The notes beneath the pieces are model-generated. The model ran no database searches. It had not been told where the DNA came from and saw only the letters and a program-made list of their open reading frames with translations. This document shows, piece after piece, positions 44,883-53,566 of a stretch of 64,000 bases of DNA. The DNA comes from Kocuria tytonis (GTDB taxonomy: Bacteria > Actinomycetota > Actinomycetes > Actinomycetales > Micrococcaceae): contig NZ_PNJG02000002.1 in the NCBI RefSeq assembly GCF_003226895.2, forward strand, positions 1-64,000, read 5' to 3'. Numbering within the stretch: the stretch's first letter is position 1; every line of letters begins with the position of its first letter. The translations under genes were made by a program, and so were the position numbers.

Positions 44883-46151
44883 TCACGTGAACAGCGCGTC
44901 CCCGATGAATCCTCCCGGGCGGCAGCCCGGCGGGATGGCGAACACCGCGGAACCGATCGGGACGGTCCACGTGTTGAGCATGTCCAGCTCGTCCAGCCGC
45001 TTCTGGATGGGCACGAACTGCTTCTCGGGGTCCGACTGGTAGGACGCGAAGATCAGTCCCGTGTTGGACACACCGCCGCCGACGTCCCCGGAGCGGCTCC
45101 GCCCGGACGCGTCGCTCACCGCCAGATCATAGTTGTAGACCCTGCGGAAGATCTTCTCGTCCGGGTTGTCGCTGCGGGAGCGCCGCACATGACTGTAGGA
45201 GGAGATCACGGGGAAGCCCAGGGGGCCCTTGGCCGCGAAGTCCGGCTCGTCGTGCTCCTGCCGGCCGGTCAGCGGGGCGCCGTCGGAGAGTTTGCGCCCC
45301 ACGGCGTCCTCGCGGGCGGGGGTGTCCGCCTCGTCCCACGTGTCCAGGTTCATGTGGATGCGCCGGATCACCACGGATGTGCCGTCCTGGACCCACGGGG
45401 TGAACCCGCCCTGGCCGTACACCACGCGGTCGTGGTCCGCCTCCCCCGGGTACGGGTTGACCGTGCCGTCCACCTGCCCGAACAGGTTCCGCATGGTCTG
45501 GCCGTCCTCGGTGGCCCCCACCGTGTTGCGGAACCCGTCCTGCACCCACCGCACGGCCGCGAACGAGCGGACGTCCTTGAGCAGCACCCGTTGCGCGTGG
45601 GCCAGGGTCAGCTTGTCGTCGCAGCACAGCTGCAGCAGCAGGTCCGCCTGGCCCCACTTCTCCTGCAGCCTGTCGATCCCGAACGCCGGCAGCGGCCGCA
45701 GCCACCGCGGCGCCCGGCTCCGGTCGACGAGCCGCACCGCGCGCGGACCGAAGCCCACGGTCACGGTCAGCCGGGACGGGTTGCGGGCGAGCCAGGGCTC
45801 CTGGTCGTTGAGGGGTGCCTCCCCCTGGGTCAGCGCGGCGGCGTCGTCGGTGAGGATCCGCAGCAGGCGCCGCAGGGACTCCCGGGTGGCGGACGCGTTC
45901 AGGTCCAGCCCGATGAACGCACTGAACGCCTGGGGCAGCGTGGCCACGCCCGCCTGCCGCGCGCCGTGGAACGGCTCGGTCCTGAGACCGGGCCGGGGTC
46001 CGTCCTGCGCCGCGGACAGCCGGGGGTCGGTGGCGCCCAGGGCCGCGGCGGACACCGCGCCGATGCCCGTGGCGCCGGCGCCGGCGACCGCTCCCGCGAG
46101 GAGCGATCGCCGGCTCCACCCCGTGGGTGAGGGGTCGTGGTCAGCGGCCAT
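44883..46151 (-). CDS. Tat-exported Dyp-type haem peroxidase (EfeB-like)
   Basis: The 422-residue protein has a twin-arginine signal, WSRRSLLAGAVAGAGATG, and the Dyp signature FGQVDGTVNP (GxxDG). A late His/Arg region and SNTGLIFASYQ also fit. In E. coli EfeB acts with EfeUO in iron uptake, but here no EfeU/EfeO is adjacent. Instead the gene overlaps a copper chaperone gene by 11 bp, so it belongs to the copper cluster. Start ATG 46151. Confidence 0.88.
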   Translation of the reverse strand: MAADHDPSPTGWSRRSLLAGAVAGAGATGIGAVSAAALGATDPRLSAAQDGPRPGLRTEPFHGARQAGVATLPQAFSAFIGLDLNASATRESLRRLLRILTDDAAALTQGEAPLNDQEPWLARNPSRLTVTVGFGPRAVRLVDRSRAPRWLRPLPAFGIDRLQEKWGQADLLLQLCCDDKLTLAHAQRVLLKDVRSFAAVRWVQDGFRNTVGATEDGQTMRNLFGQVDGTVNPYPGEADHDRVVYGQGGFTPWVQDGTSVVIRRIHMNLDTWDEADTPAREDAVGRKLSDGAPLTGRQEHDEPDFAAKGPLGFPVISSYSHVRRSRSDNPDEKIFRRVYNYDLAVSDASGRSRSGDVGGGVSNTGLIFASYQSDPEKQFVPIQKRLDELDMLNTWTVPIGSAVFAIPPGCRPGGFIGDALFT

Positions 46152-46926
46152 GACATTCCGGCAGGGCCGAGGCGGACGGCGAGTCGGCGTGTCCGCCGTG
46201 GGAGGCGTGCTCGTGGGCGGGCGCGGAGGAGGACATGTCCATCCCCTCGTGGGAGGAGTGCTCGCCGTGCTCGTGGGACCCGTGCGAGGAGTGCTCGTCC
46301 GAGGACCCGCTGGCACCGTCCCCGGGTGCGTAGTTCTCCTTGGCGCCGGAGTAGTCCCGCACCGGGACCGTCACGTCCTGCGCACCGGCGTCGGTACTCA
46401 GCCGCAGCGTCAGGTCGCTGCCCGGCTGCAGGGAGCACGTGAGGCCCATGAGCATGATGTGGTTCCCACCCGGTTCGAGCGTGATGCTCTGCCCCGCGGG
46501 AATGGTGAACCCGCCCTTCTTCTCCTTCATCCGCGTGGAACCGCTCTGTCCGTCCTTGGCGGTCTCGTGCAGCTGGACCGAGTCCGCGGTGCCGTCGGCC
46601 GCGGCCCCGGTGAGGGTGACGTCCTTGTCGGACGTGTTCGTGACCTTGCCGAACACGGCCGTCATGCCCGAGTCCGCGGCCTTGGCCCAGCCGTCTCCGA
46701 GTTCGAGGGGCGCGGCCGCCGCGGTCTGCGACGCCGAGCTCTCACCCCCGTTCGACGCCGCCTGCTCACCGTTCTGGGAGGAGCAGCCGGTCAGGGCGGC
46801 CATGCCCAGGCCCAGCGCCGCCACGGCGGCCAGGGCCCGGTGCGCGGGCCGCACCGCGCGAGGGAGGGACCGCGGCTCGGTGGTGTGCGGCGCGGTGCGG
46901 TCGGTGGTGTGGCTGTGGTTGTTCAT
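46141..46926 (-). CDS. PCuAC copper chaperone lipoprotein with His/Met-rich tail
   Basis: The 261-residue protein has a lipoprotein signal (lipobox AALTGC) and a PCuAC domain with SVQLHETAKDG, STRMKEKKGG and the Cu(I) motif GGNHIMLMGL. The last 55 residues hold about eleven His and several Met residues (SSHGSHEHGEHSSHEGMDM), a second metal-binding region. PCuAC delivers Cu(I) to the CuA/CuB sites of cytochrome oxidase. AAGGA precedes ATG 46926. The 3' end overlaps the peroxidase gene. Confidence 0.9.
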   Translation of the reverse strand: MNNHSHTTDRTAPHTTEPRSLPRAVRPAHRALAAVAALGLGMAALTGCSSQNGEQAASNGGESSASQTAAAAPLELGDGWAKAADSGMTAVFGKVTNTSDKDVTLTGAAADGTADSVQLHETAKDGQSGSTRMKEKKGGFTIPAGQSITLEPGGNHIMLMGLTCSLQPGSDLTLRLSTDAGAQDVTVPVRDYSGAKENYAPGDGASGSSDEHSSHGSHEHGEHSSHEGMDMSSSAPAHEHASHGGHADSPSASALPECHGR

Positions 46927-47082
46927 GGTGTGAATCCTTCGGAACGTTGCTGGTCCGGCCGCGTGGCGGTGCCCCGGGAGCCGCAGGACGTGCCCCGCGG
47001 CGTCGAACCCGGTGGCCCGGCGCGCAGTGTGCGCGTGTGGACATTCACCGGGTCGTGCCCGGGAGGTGGTCCGTACCGTCGG

Positions 47083-47107
47083 CACCGGCCGCGGTCGTCG
47101 GCCGGTG
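47083..47107 (-). terminator. Hairpin between copC and the PCuAC gene
   Basis: CACCGGCCG and CGGCCGGTG arms (9 bp) lie 90 bp downstream of copC in a 270-bp gap that holds no gene. It may end the copC message. Confidence 0.45.
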
Positions 47108-47196
47108 GGTCCGGACGGTCACGGGAGCCTCGTGGCGCGGACCGGAATGGGCGTGTGCCGGTCTCCGCGTGCGCGGTGCCTCGCGGGACCGGAGGT

Positions 47197-47850
47197 TCAG
47201 CGCTGCTTCGGCCGGGTGGCGAACGCGAGGACCACGAGAAGCAGGACGAGCGCGACCACGCCGCCGACGACCGGCAGCACCCAGCTGGGGATGCCCGTGC
47301 CGCTCACGTTCTGGCGGCCGTCCTCGGACTTCTCCGCGCTGCCGCTCCCCTGGGACGCCTCGGCCACGGGTGCGGGGGAGGCCGTGGTCCCGGAGCCCTC
47401 ACCCACGGAGTAGGTGAAGGTTCCCTCGATGGGGTGGCCGTCCTGGGACACCACCCGCCACGTCACGGTGTAGGTCTCGTCGGTGTCCCCGCCCTCGCGC
47501 AGGGGCTGGGAGACCTTCGTGTTCTGCACCGCGAGCGTGCCGCGCGTGACGTCCGTGCCCCGCGAGTCCGTGACCCGCACCTCGCTGCCGATGTCCTGGA
47601 TACTGCCCGAGAACGTGAGCTCGAGCGTCGTGGGGGCCTTCGCGATGGTGGCCCCGGCCTCCGGATTCATGCGCACGAGTTCGTCGTGGGCCCGGGCGGG
47701 CCCGGCCGTGGACAGCAGCAGCGTCAGCGCGCACAGCGCCGCGATCAGGGCCGGAAGCACGGCTCGCACGGGGACGGCCCGGTGGGGGACGTCGCCGGCC
47801 ACCGCGCGGATGCGGGCGCCGGGGACCGAGGGTGTGGTGATGTGGGACAT
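47197..47850 (-). CDS. copC: CopC-domain copper-binding protein
   Basis: The 217-residue protein has a signal peptide ending TAGPARAHDELVRMNPEAG, where the N-terminal His after cleavage is a copper ligand in the CopC family. A beta-barrel domain includes TVTWRVVSQDGHPIEGTFTY, with the second conserved His. A linker and a C-terminal membrane helix (WVLPVVGGVVALVLLLVVLA) anchor it. It binds Cu(II) outside the membrane, with CopD as likely partner. GGAGAG lies 8 nt before ATG 47850. Confidence 0.92.
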   Translation of the reverse strand: MSHITTPSVPGARIRAVAGDVPHRAVPVRAVLPALIAALCALTLLLSTAGPARAHDELVRMNPEAGATIAKAPTTLELTFSGSIQDIGSEVRVTDSRGTDVTRGTLAVQNTKVSQPLREGGDTDETYTVTWRVVSQDGHPIEGTFTYSVGEGSGTTASPAPVAEASQGSGSAEKSEDGRQNVSGTGIPSWVLPVVGGVVALVLLLVVLAFATRPKQR

Positions 47851-47966
47851 GGAACTTCTCTCCTGCGCTCCGTGGCGCGGACGTGCCGCAGTGGTCGCGG
47901 CGAAGTGGATGCGATGGATGCTGTCAGCGGCATCGGATCCACGGAATGCTCCACTCCGGGCGATGC

Positions 47967-48563
47967 CTAGGCGATGGCCGGTGGCCCGCGGTAGGCGCAG
48001 ACGGAGGAGAGCAGCAGCTGGTCCGCGAGGGAACGAGGAGAGGTCCACGAGATCCGCCGGGGCACCACCGCGGTCACGGGGCGCACCACGGCCGTGAGCA
48101 GCCGCAGGACGCGCAGTGACAGGGCGTCCAGCAGCCGGAACACCGCCATCTCGCCGTGCCGCAGCAGGAGGTAGGTGGCCAGGGCGGCCACCCCGTGCGC
48201 CACGAGCATCCCGGTCCCGTGGTGGGCGCTGCCGGGCAGCACCGAGACCACGACGGCGGGTCCGTCCGCCGCGGCCGCGAGCTGGTGGTGGGAGTGGTCC
48301 ACGGCGTGCGCCACGCCGCCGGACTGCGCGAACAGGGTGTGCAGCAGCGTCTGGGAGACCACCACCGCGCAGACCACGCTGCCGCGGGACAGCACGCGCC
48401 CCGCGAGCAGCATGCACACCGGTGCGGCCAGGCACGTGGACAGCGCCACAATTATCGGGGAGGGCCAGGTCCCGTCCATGGCCGCGTGCGAACCGGCGGC
48501 GAGGGTGGTGGCCACGAGGGCCGCCACCCAGCCCCGGGCGAGCCGGCGGGCACGAGGGGACAC
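47967..48563 (-). CDS. Hypothetical membrane protein of the copper cluster
   Basis: The 198-residue protein has about five hydrophobic segments and several His residues in loops (HAVDHSHHQLAAA, GSAHHGTGMLVAHG). No family is recognised with certainty. Its place 116 bp upstream of copC on the same strand, together with the His clusters, suggests a metal-related role. GTG 48563 follows GGAGG by 6 nt. An upstream in-frame start at 48614 lacks a ribosome site. Confidence 0.65.
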   Translation of the reverse strand: MSPRARRLARGWVAALVATTLAAGSHAAMDGTWPSPIIVALSTCLAAPVCMLLAGRVLSRGSVVCAVVVSQTLLHTLFAQSGGVAHAVDHSHHQLAAAADGPAVVVSVLPGSAHHGTGMLVAHGVAALATYLLLRHGEMAVFRLLDALSLRVLRLLTAVVRPVTAVVPRRISWTSPRSLADQLLLSSVCAYRGPPAIA

Positions 48564-48602
48564 CGAACACCTCCGAGGCAGACGCGATGGGACTGGGCTT
48601 CT

Positions 48603-48608
48603 ATTATG
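48603..48608 (-). promoter_or_regulatory. Candidate -10 box of the copC-side transcript
   Basis: CATAAT on the minus strand, 39 nt upstream of the GTG at 48563. No clear -35 box. The rest of the 285-bp gap contains only the HU terminator. Confidence 0.3.
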
Positions 48609-48776
48609 CGCCACCGCGCGTTCCGCGGCGACCCGTGACGGCCGGCGCGCCCCGGGGCCGGCACGTCCCGGGGCGGGGCCGCCGTGACCGCACCCGCGTC
48701 ACGGCTGTCCCACGAGGGCACCGGGGCCCCCGGGGTGGGCGCCGGAAGGACCGCCCGGAATCACCCCGGACATGCA

Positions 48777-48811
48777 GAGGGACCGCTCACGCGATGCGTG
48801 AACGGTCCCTC
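48777..48811 (-). terminator. Terminator of the HU gene
   Basis: A 15-bp stem (9 bp, one C/A mismatch, 6 bp) with a GAT loop lies 37 bp after the HU stop. Confidence 0.75.
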
Positions 48812-48848
48812 GAGCGGTGCCGGGTGCTGTGACCCGGTCAGACCCATC

Positions 48849-49133
48849 TCACTTGGAGGAGACAGCAGCCTTGAGCTTGGAGCCCGCGGTGAGCTTGACA
48901 CCGTGGCCGGCCGGGATCTGGATGGCCTCGCCGGTCTGCGGATTGCGGCCCTGACGAGCGGCACGGTCGGTGCGCTCCACGGACAGCCATCCGGGGATCG
49001 TGATCTTCTCGCCCTTGGAGACGGAGCTCTCGAAGACCTCGAAGAGGGAATCCAGCACGCCGTTGACGGCGGCCTGGGTGTTGCCGGACTTCTCGGCAAC
49101 CTCGGCAACGAGTTCGCTGCGGTTCATAGCCAT
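48849..49133 (-). CDS. HU-family DNA-binding protein
   Basis: The 94-residue histone-like protein is full length, with MNRSELVAEVAEKSGNTQAAV, the beta-arm GRNPQTGEAIQIPAGHGVKL and the DNA-binding core GWLSVERTDRAARQGRNP. It is the short HU form, without the Lys/Ala-rich tail of mycobacterial HupB. AGGAGG lies 8 nt before ATG 49133. Confidence 0.95.
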   Translation of the reverse strand: MAMNRSELVAEVAEKSGNTQAAVNGVLDSLFEVFESSVSKGEKITIPGWLSVERTDRAARQGRNPQTGEAIQIPAGHGVKLTAGSKLKAAVSSK

Positions 49134-49212
49134 GTGCTTGTCCTCCTGGACTCGGGTGGCGTTCGCTGGGGAAGGCGTGACCGGGAGTCACACGGGCCTT
49201 CCGGTGCAGAAA

Positions 49213-49518
49213 TTACCAGCTGGACTTGTAGATGCCGGGCAATTCGCCGCGGTGAGCCATGTCGCGGAAGCGCACGCGGGAGATGCCGAAGCGCTGGAAA
49301 GTGCCGCGGGGCCGACCGTCGATCTGGTCGCGGTTGCGCACGCGGATGGGGGATGCGTCGCGGGGGAGCTTCTGCAGACCCAGACGGGCCTCCTCGCGGG
49401 CCTCGGGGGACGCGTTCTCGTCCACGAGGGTCTTCTTCAGCTCGGCACGCTTGGCCGCGTAGCGCTCGACGATGACCTTGCGCTGCTCGTTCTTGGCGAT
49501 CTTGGACTTCTTGGCCAT
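49213..49518 (-). CDS. rpsN: 30S ribosomal protein S14, zinc-free form
   Basis: The 101-residue S14 is the long type without the CxxC zinc pairs. It has [21 protein letters not shown] and the conserved RCRxTGRP-equivalent [19 protein letters not shown] with Cys replaced. It is third in an L28-L33-S14 transcript, with a 4-bp gap from rpmG. Confidence 0.95.
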   Translation of the reverse strand: MAKKSKIAKNEQRKVIVERYAAKRAELKKTLVDENASPEAREEARLGLQKLPRDASPIRVRNRDQIDGRPRGTFQRFGISRVRFRDMAHRGELPGIYKSSW

Positions 49519-49522
49519 GGTT

Positions 49523-49690
49523 TCAGCGCTCCTCGCGGAAATCGACGTGCTTGCGGACCACCGGGTCGTACTTCTTCATGACCAGGCGATCGGGGTTGTT
49601 GCGGCGGTTCTTGCGGGTGACGTAGGTGAACCCGGTGCCGGCCGTGGACTTGAGCTTGATGATGGGACGTACGTCCTTGTCCTTTGCCAT
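49523..49690 (-). CDS. rpmG: 50S ribosomal protein L33, zinc-free form
   Basis: The 55-residue L33 contains [22 protein letters not shown] and no cysteine. ATG 49690 sits directly after the rpmB stop at 49692. Confidence 0.95.
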   Translation of the reverse strand: MAKDKDVRPIIKLKSTAGTGFTYVTRKNRRNNPDRLVMKKYDPVVRKHVDFREER

Positions 49691-49691
49691 C

Positions 49692-49928
49692 TCAGATCTT
49701 CTCCCCACGTGCGATGAGTTCATTGACCACGGCGTCGATGCCGCGGGCGTCGATGACCTTGATGCCCTTGGCGCTCAGGTTGAGCGTCACGTTGCGGCGC
49801 AACGAGGGTACCCAGTAGCGCTTCTTCTGGATGTTCGGGTTCCAGCGCCGCTTGGTGCGGCGGTGCGAGTGCGAGATGCTGTGGCCAAAGCCCGGCTGGG
49901 CCCCGGTCACCTGGCAGTGCGCTGCCAT
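49692..49928 (-). CDS. rpmB: 50S ribosomal protein L28
   Basis: The 78-residue L28 has [21 protein letters not shown] and [11 protein letters not shown], with a single Cys and no CxxC pair. It leads the transcript. GGAGGAG lies upstream of ATG 49928. A long leader of about 230 nt separates it from the promoter at 50167-50195. Confidence 0.95.
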   Translation of the reverse strand: MAAHCQVTGAQPGFGHSISHSHRRTKRRWNPNIQKKRYWVPSLRRNVTLNLSAKGIKVIDARGIDAVVNELIARGEKI

Positions 49929-50166
49929 AGTGTTCTCCTCCAATGTCCAATGTCGACGAAATGACGGCACGCATGGTGGCCGCCGGGCAGTGTCCTGCCG
50001 GCAGCCGCAGCCAAGAGTGATCCGCCACCTCAAGAAAATGCCACCGTTCGCGCGCCGGGCGTGATGGGTATTTACCCCGCGGCAGTACCGGTCAGGGCAC
50101 TCGCTACGACGAAGACGGTGAAGATCAAGGCGCCGGTAGATGGACTCCACCACACGACAGCCTTAG

Positions 50167-50195
50167 ATTCTAGGCTTCTACGAACTCTCTCGCAA
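50167..50195 (-). promoter_or_regulatory. Promoter of rpmB-rpmG-rpsN
   Basis: TTGCGA (50190-50195) and TAGAAT (50167-50172) on the minus strand are 17 bp apart. The region between 49929 and 50160 is then a 5' leader of about 230 nt. It has no recognised riboswitch and one short direct repeat of ACATTGG just before the ribosome site. Confidence 0.7.
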
Positions 50196-50289
50196 ATGTG
50201 AAATGACAGACAATGCGATCGAGCGCCCCTCGATCCTAGCCGTTGCCGCGCGCTGGGCCAATTCAGCGGCCGCCGGGGCCGGGGCGGTG

Positions 50290-50338
50290 TGCATCGGGGT
50301 GACGGCCCGCCCATGACCCGGCCCGTCACCCCGATGCA
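50290..50338 (-). terminator. Terminator of malQ
   Basis: A perfect 16-bp stem (50290-50305 and 50323-50338) with a 17-base loop lies 91 bp past the malQ stop. Confidence 0.7.
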
Positions 50339-50428
50339 GCTTCCTCGGCCCCATCTCCTCACCCTGGAGATTAGGGAAGAGCAGTCTGACCTAATTCGTC
50401 CGGGAGGGCAACCCCGGCCCGGCACCGC

Positions 50429-52660
50429 TCACGAGGCGCCCCCGAACGGGTCCGCGAGGTCACGGCGCTCGGGCTGCTTGGGTGCCGTGACGGTGGACGT
50501 TCTGCGCCGGGTCCCCAGGGCGCCGTTGACCACGTCCACCAGGGAGTTGACCCGCTCCGACGTGGGGAGCGACTCGAGCATCACGGGCCGACCGTCCGAG
50601 TCCGCGAGGGGCACCCGCCAGTTGGGGTACTCGTCGCTGGTGCCGGGCTGGTTCTGGATCCGCTTCTCCCCCACGGCGTCCACGAGGGCCACGTTCAGCA
50701 GCAGGGACGGTGCATCGCACAGGTAGCGGTAGAGCGCCTCGATCTTCTGCTCCTGCGTGGACTCCTCGCCGTGCGGAAGATAGCCGGCATCCGCCACGGC
50801 GGTCAAGAACGTGTCCAGCTGCCTGCGGGCGTCCGCCCGTTCCTCCTCCGGGGAACGCGCCAGCAGCCCGAGGTCCTCGCGCAGCTGCAGCTGCACGCCC
50901 TCGAGGTACCCGGGTGTGGGCGGCAGGTCGTGGGTGTTGACGGAGGCCATGCAGAGTTCGCGGTACCGGGAGGGGTCCAGGGGGTGGTCCCCGTCCATCT
51001 CGAACCACAGGATGGACGTGCCCAGCACCCCCTTGCTCTCCAGGTGGTCCCGCACGCTGTCCTCCACTGTGCCGAGGTCCTCACCCACGACCACCACCCC
51101 GGCGAGCTCCGCCTCCAGGGCGAGCACTCCCACCATGGCCTCGTGGTCGTAGTAGACGTAGGTGCCGTCCGAGGCATCGTTGCCCTCGGGGATCCACCAC
51201 AGCCGGAACAGCCCCGCCACGTGGTCGATCCGCACGCCCCCGGAGTGCCGGAAGATGGTGCGCATCATCTGCCGCCACGGCTGGTACCCGGCCGCCGCGA
51301 GCTTCCGCGGATCCCACGGGGGCTGGCTCCAGTCCTGACCGAGCTGGTTGTACATGTCCGCCGGGGCACCCACGCTCACACCGGACGCCAGGACGTCCTG
51401 CAGCGCCCAGGCGTCCGCCCCGGTCCCGTGCACACCCACCGCGAGGTCGTGCATCACGCCGATGTCCATCCCGGCCCGGTGGGCGGCGCGCTGCGCCGCT
51501 TCGAGCTGTTCGTCCAGCAGCCACTGCAGCCAGACGTGGAAGCTGATGCGGTGGCTCAGCCGGGAGCGGGCCTCCTGCGCGTACGGGGACTCCGGCGAGC
51601 GCGCCTCGTCCTGCCACAGCGGGGAGTCCTCACCCAGCTCCTCGCGCAGGGCGCACCACAGGGCGAAGTCCTGCAGGGGCTGACCCGCCTGCGCCACGAA
51701 CGCCTCGAGCTGCTGCTGGCGATAGGGCGAGCGCCGGACCGTGAACAGCAGCTCGAGACTCTTGAGCTTGGCGGCGAACGCGGCGTCGCGGTCGATCGTG
51801 GAGGGGTCCAGCACCGCCTTGCGCTGGATCGCGGCCAGCCGCGCCACGACCTCCCGGTCCGCGGGGCGCAGGTAGGGGAACTCGGCGACGTCCCCGATCC
51901 GCAGGTAGAGGGGGTTGAAGAACCGACGGCTGGACGGCAGGTACGGCGAGGGCTCCACGGGCGGTTCGGGTTCCGCGGCGTGCAGTGGATTGACGAGCAC
52001 GTAGTCCGCGCCCTGGACGCCGCTGATGGCCGCGAGCGACGCGAGGTCCGAGAGGTCCCCCACCCCCCAGGACCGCGAGGACATCACGGAGTAGAGCTGC
52101 GCCATGTACCCCCACCTCCGGTGGTCCCGCAGCCGGTCCGTGGTGCTGAGCCGGCGCGGGGTCACCGCCACATCGATGGTCCGCTCCTCACCGGAGTCCG
52201 TGCGCGCCTGCAGCCGGTACCACCCGAGGGGCAGGTCGCCGGGCAGTTCGTACTGCACGCGTCGCCGCCGCTCGCCCGCCACCTCCCGGGTCTCGGGCTC
52301 GGCGTCCTGGACGGGATGCAGCTCGCGGGCCGCCCCGGGCTCGTCCTCGGGCCACAGCCGCACGCGCACCGCGTCCCCCTCGGACAGCGTGAGCGCCACG
52401 GTGGCGCCACGCCGCGTCTCGGTGATCACCACGGGGGGCAGCAGCTCGCGCCACGGGGCGAGGTCGCGCTCCTGCAGGGCGCGGTGGACGGCGGCGTCGT
52501 CCGAGACGTCGGCACCGAGGGCCGTGAGCACGCTGCGGAGGGTCTGCTCCGGCACGGTGACCAGCTCGCCGTCGAAGCCCTCGTACTCGGTGGCCACCCC
52601 GTACTCGGCGGCCAGGCGCTGCACCGCGGTCTCCCCTGAAGTTCCTGCGTTCTCTGCCAT
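50429..52660 (-). CDS. malQ: 4-alpha-glucanotransferase (GH77)
   Basis: The 743-residue protein is of the long actinobacterial MalQ type with an N-terminal beta-domain extension. GH77 motifs include RSWGVGDLSDLA, the nucleophile region GGVRIDHVAGLFRLWWIP, the acid/base region VVGEDLGTVEDSV and the MASVNTHDLPPTPGY segment. It disproportionates maltodextrins in glycogen/maltose metabolism. ATG 52660 has TAGAGT 6 nt upstream and looks leaderless. Confidence 0.94.
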   Translation of the reverse strand: MAENAGTSGETAVQRLAAEYGVATEYEGFDGELVTVPEQTLRSVLTALGADVSDDAAVHRALQERDLAPWRELLPPVVITETRRGATVALTLSEGDAVRVRLWPEDEPGAARELHPVQDAEPETREVAGERRRRVQYELPGDLPLGWYRLQARTDSGEERTIDVAVTPRRLSTTDRLRDHRRWGYMAQLYSVMSSRSWGVGDLSDLASLAAISGVQGADYVLVNPLHAAEPEPPVEPSPYLPSSRRFFNPLYLRIGDVAEFPYLRPADREVVARLAAIQRKAVLDPSTIDRDAAFAAKLKSLELLFTVRRSPYRQQQLEAFVAQAGQPLQDFALWCALREELGEDSPLWQDEARSPESPYAQEARSRLSHRISFHVWLQWLLDEQLEAAQRAAHRAGMDIGVMHDLAVGVHGTGADAWALQDVLASGVSVGAPADMYNQLGQDWSQPPWDPRKLAAAGYQPWRQMMRTIFRHSGGVRIDHVAGLFRLWWIPEGNDASDGTYVYYDHEAMVGVLALEAELAGVVVVGEDLGTVEDSVRDHLESKGVLGTSILWFEMDGDHPLDPSRYRELCMASVNTHDLPPTPGYLEGVQLQLREDLGLLARSPEEERADARRQLDTFLTAVADAGYLPHGEESTQEQKIEALYRYLCDAPSLLLNVALVDAVGEKRIQNQPGTSDEYPNWRVPLADSDGRPVMLESLPTSERVNSLVDVVNGALGTRRRTSTVTAPKQPERRDLADPFGGAS

Positions 52661-52666
52661 GCTCCC

Positions 52667-52672
52667 ACTCTA
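52667..52672 (-). promoter_or_regulatory. -10 box of malQ (leaderless)
   Basis: TAGAGT on the minus strand ends 6 nt before the ATG at 52660. Confidence 0.5.
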
Positions 52673-52764
52673 GCCAGCGCGCGCCCGCTCCCCGGGCCCC
52701 GGACGACGCCGCCGTCCCCCCGCCCGCGGGCACCGGGGACCGGCGCGCGTGGTTGACTGGAGGC

Positions 52765-53475
52765 ATGGAAGCAACCCTGCCCGGGCCGGGCCCGCAGTGG
52801 CGCCCGAGCGCCGTCGTCTTCGACTGTGACGGGGTCCTGATGGACACCGAGAGAGCGTGGAAGGACGTGCAGGCCCGGGTGGCCGGGACGTTCGGGGTGG
52901 AGATCCCCGAACGCACGGCGATCGAGCTCATGGGGCTGTCCGCCACGGACGTCGCGGAGCACATCGCGGCTCGCGCGCAGGACACGGCCGGGCGCGACGG
53001 ACGCAGCGCCCCGGGGTTCGAGACCGTGTACCGGAGCCTGGTGGACACCGAGGCCGACGTGGTCGGCTCGGTCCTCGAACCGCTCCCGGGCGCGGTGGAG
53101 ACCGTGAAGGCCGTGGCCAGGCACGTCCCCGTGGCGGTGGCGAGCAACTCCACGAGCACCATCCTGGACCGGAAGATGCATGCCGTGGGGCTCGCGGACA
53201 CCCTGCGGACGTGGGTCAGCGCCGAGGACGTCCCGCGCGGCAAGCCCGCACCGGACATCTACCGGGAGGCGGTGCGCCGCCTGGGCGTGGCACCCGAGGA
53301 CGCGCTCGCGGTGGAGGACTCCCCCGCGGGCACCACGGCCGCGGTCGCCGCGGGACTGTGGGTGCTGGGCGCACCCCACGGCCACGACGAGCCCCTCGCG
53401 AGCCACTACCTGGTGGGATCGCTGGCGGATCCCGCCGTGGCAGAGCTACTGCGCGGCTGGGACATGCCGCTCTGA
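52765..53475 (+). CDS. HAD-superfamily phosphatase/phosphomutase-like hydrolase
   Basis: The 236-residue protein has motif I VVFDCDGVLMDTERAW, motif II VAVASNSTS, the Lys of motif III in VPRGKPAPDIY and motif IV AVEDSPAGTTAA. It is of the beta-phosphoglucomutase/sugar phosphatase subclass. Substrate is unknown. Its divergent neighbour malQ suggests sugar phosphates. GGAGG ends only 1 nt before ATG 52765, too close to act as a ribosome site. Confidence 0.88.
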   Translation: MEATLPGPGPQWRPSAVVFDCDGVLMDTERAWKDVQARVAGTFGVEIPERTAIELMGLSATDVAEHIAARAQDTAGRDGRSAPGFETVYRSLVDTEADVVGSVLEPLPGAVETVKAVARHVPVAVASNSTSTILDRKMHAVGLADTLRTWVSAEDVPRGKPAPDIYREAVRRLGVAPEDALAVEDSPAGTTAAVAAGLWVLGAPHGHDEPLASHYLVGSLADPAVAELLRGWDMPL

Positions 53476-53566
53476 CGCGGCCGGTGCCCCGTCCGCCGCG
53501 GCGGTTTCCCGGCACCCGGGCACGGGGCGGTGCGCGGCGCGCCCGCCCGGCGCGTTCCGGCGCGGC

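Noticed and set aside
44883-46151. EfeUOB iron-uptake operon
   Set aside because: Only the EfeB-like peroxidase is present. Neighbours are copper proteins.
46927-47196. Riboswitch or gene in the 270-bp gap between copC and the PCuAC gene
   Set aside because: No conserved riboswitch blocks and no coding frame with a family match; only a 9-bp hairpin is seen.
50173-50230. Zur box upstream of rpmB
   Set aside because: TGTGAAATGACAGACAATG has some AT-rich symmetry but no convincing TGA-N9-TCA type palindrome.
53476-53566. Terminator between the HAD and HpcH genes
   Set aside because: GCCCCGT and ACGGGGC can pair but leave a large loop with competing structures, too weak to call.
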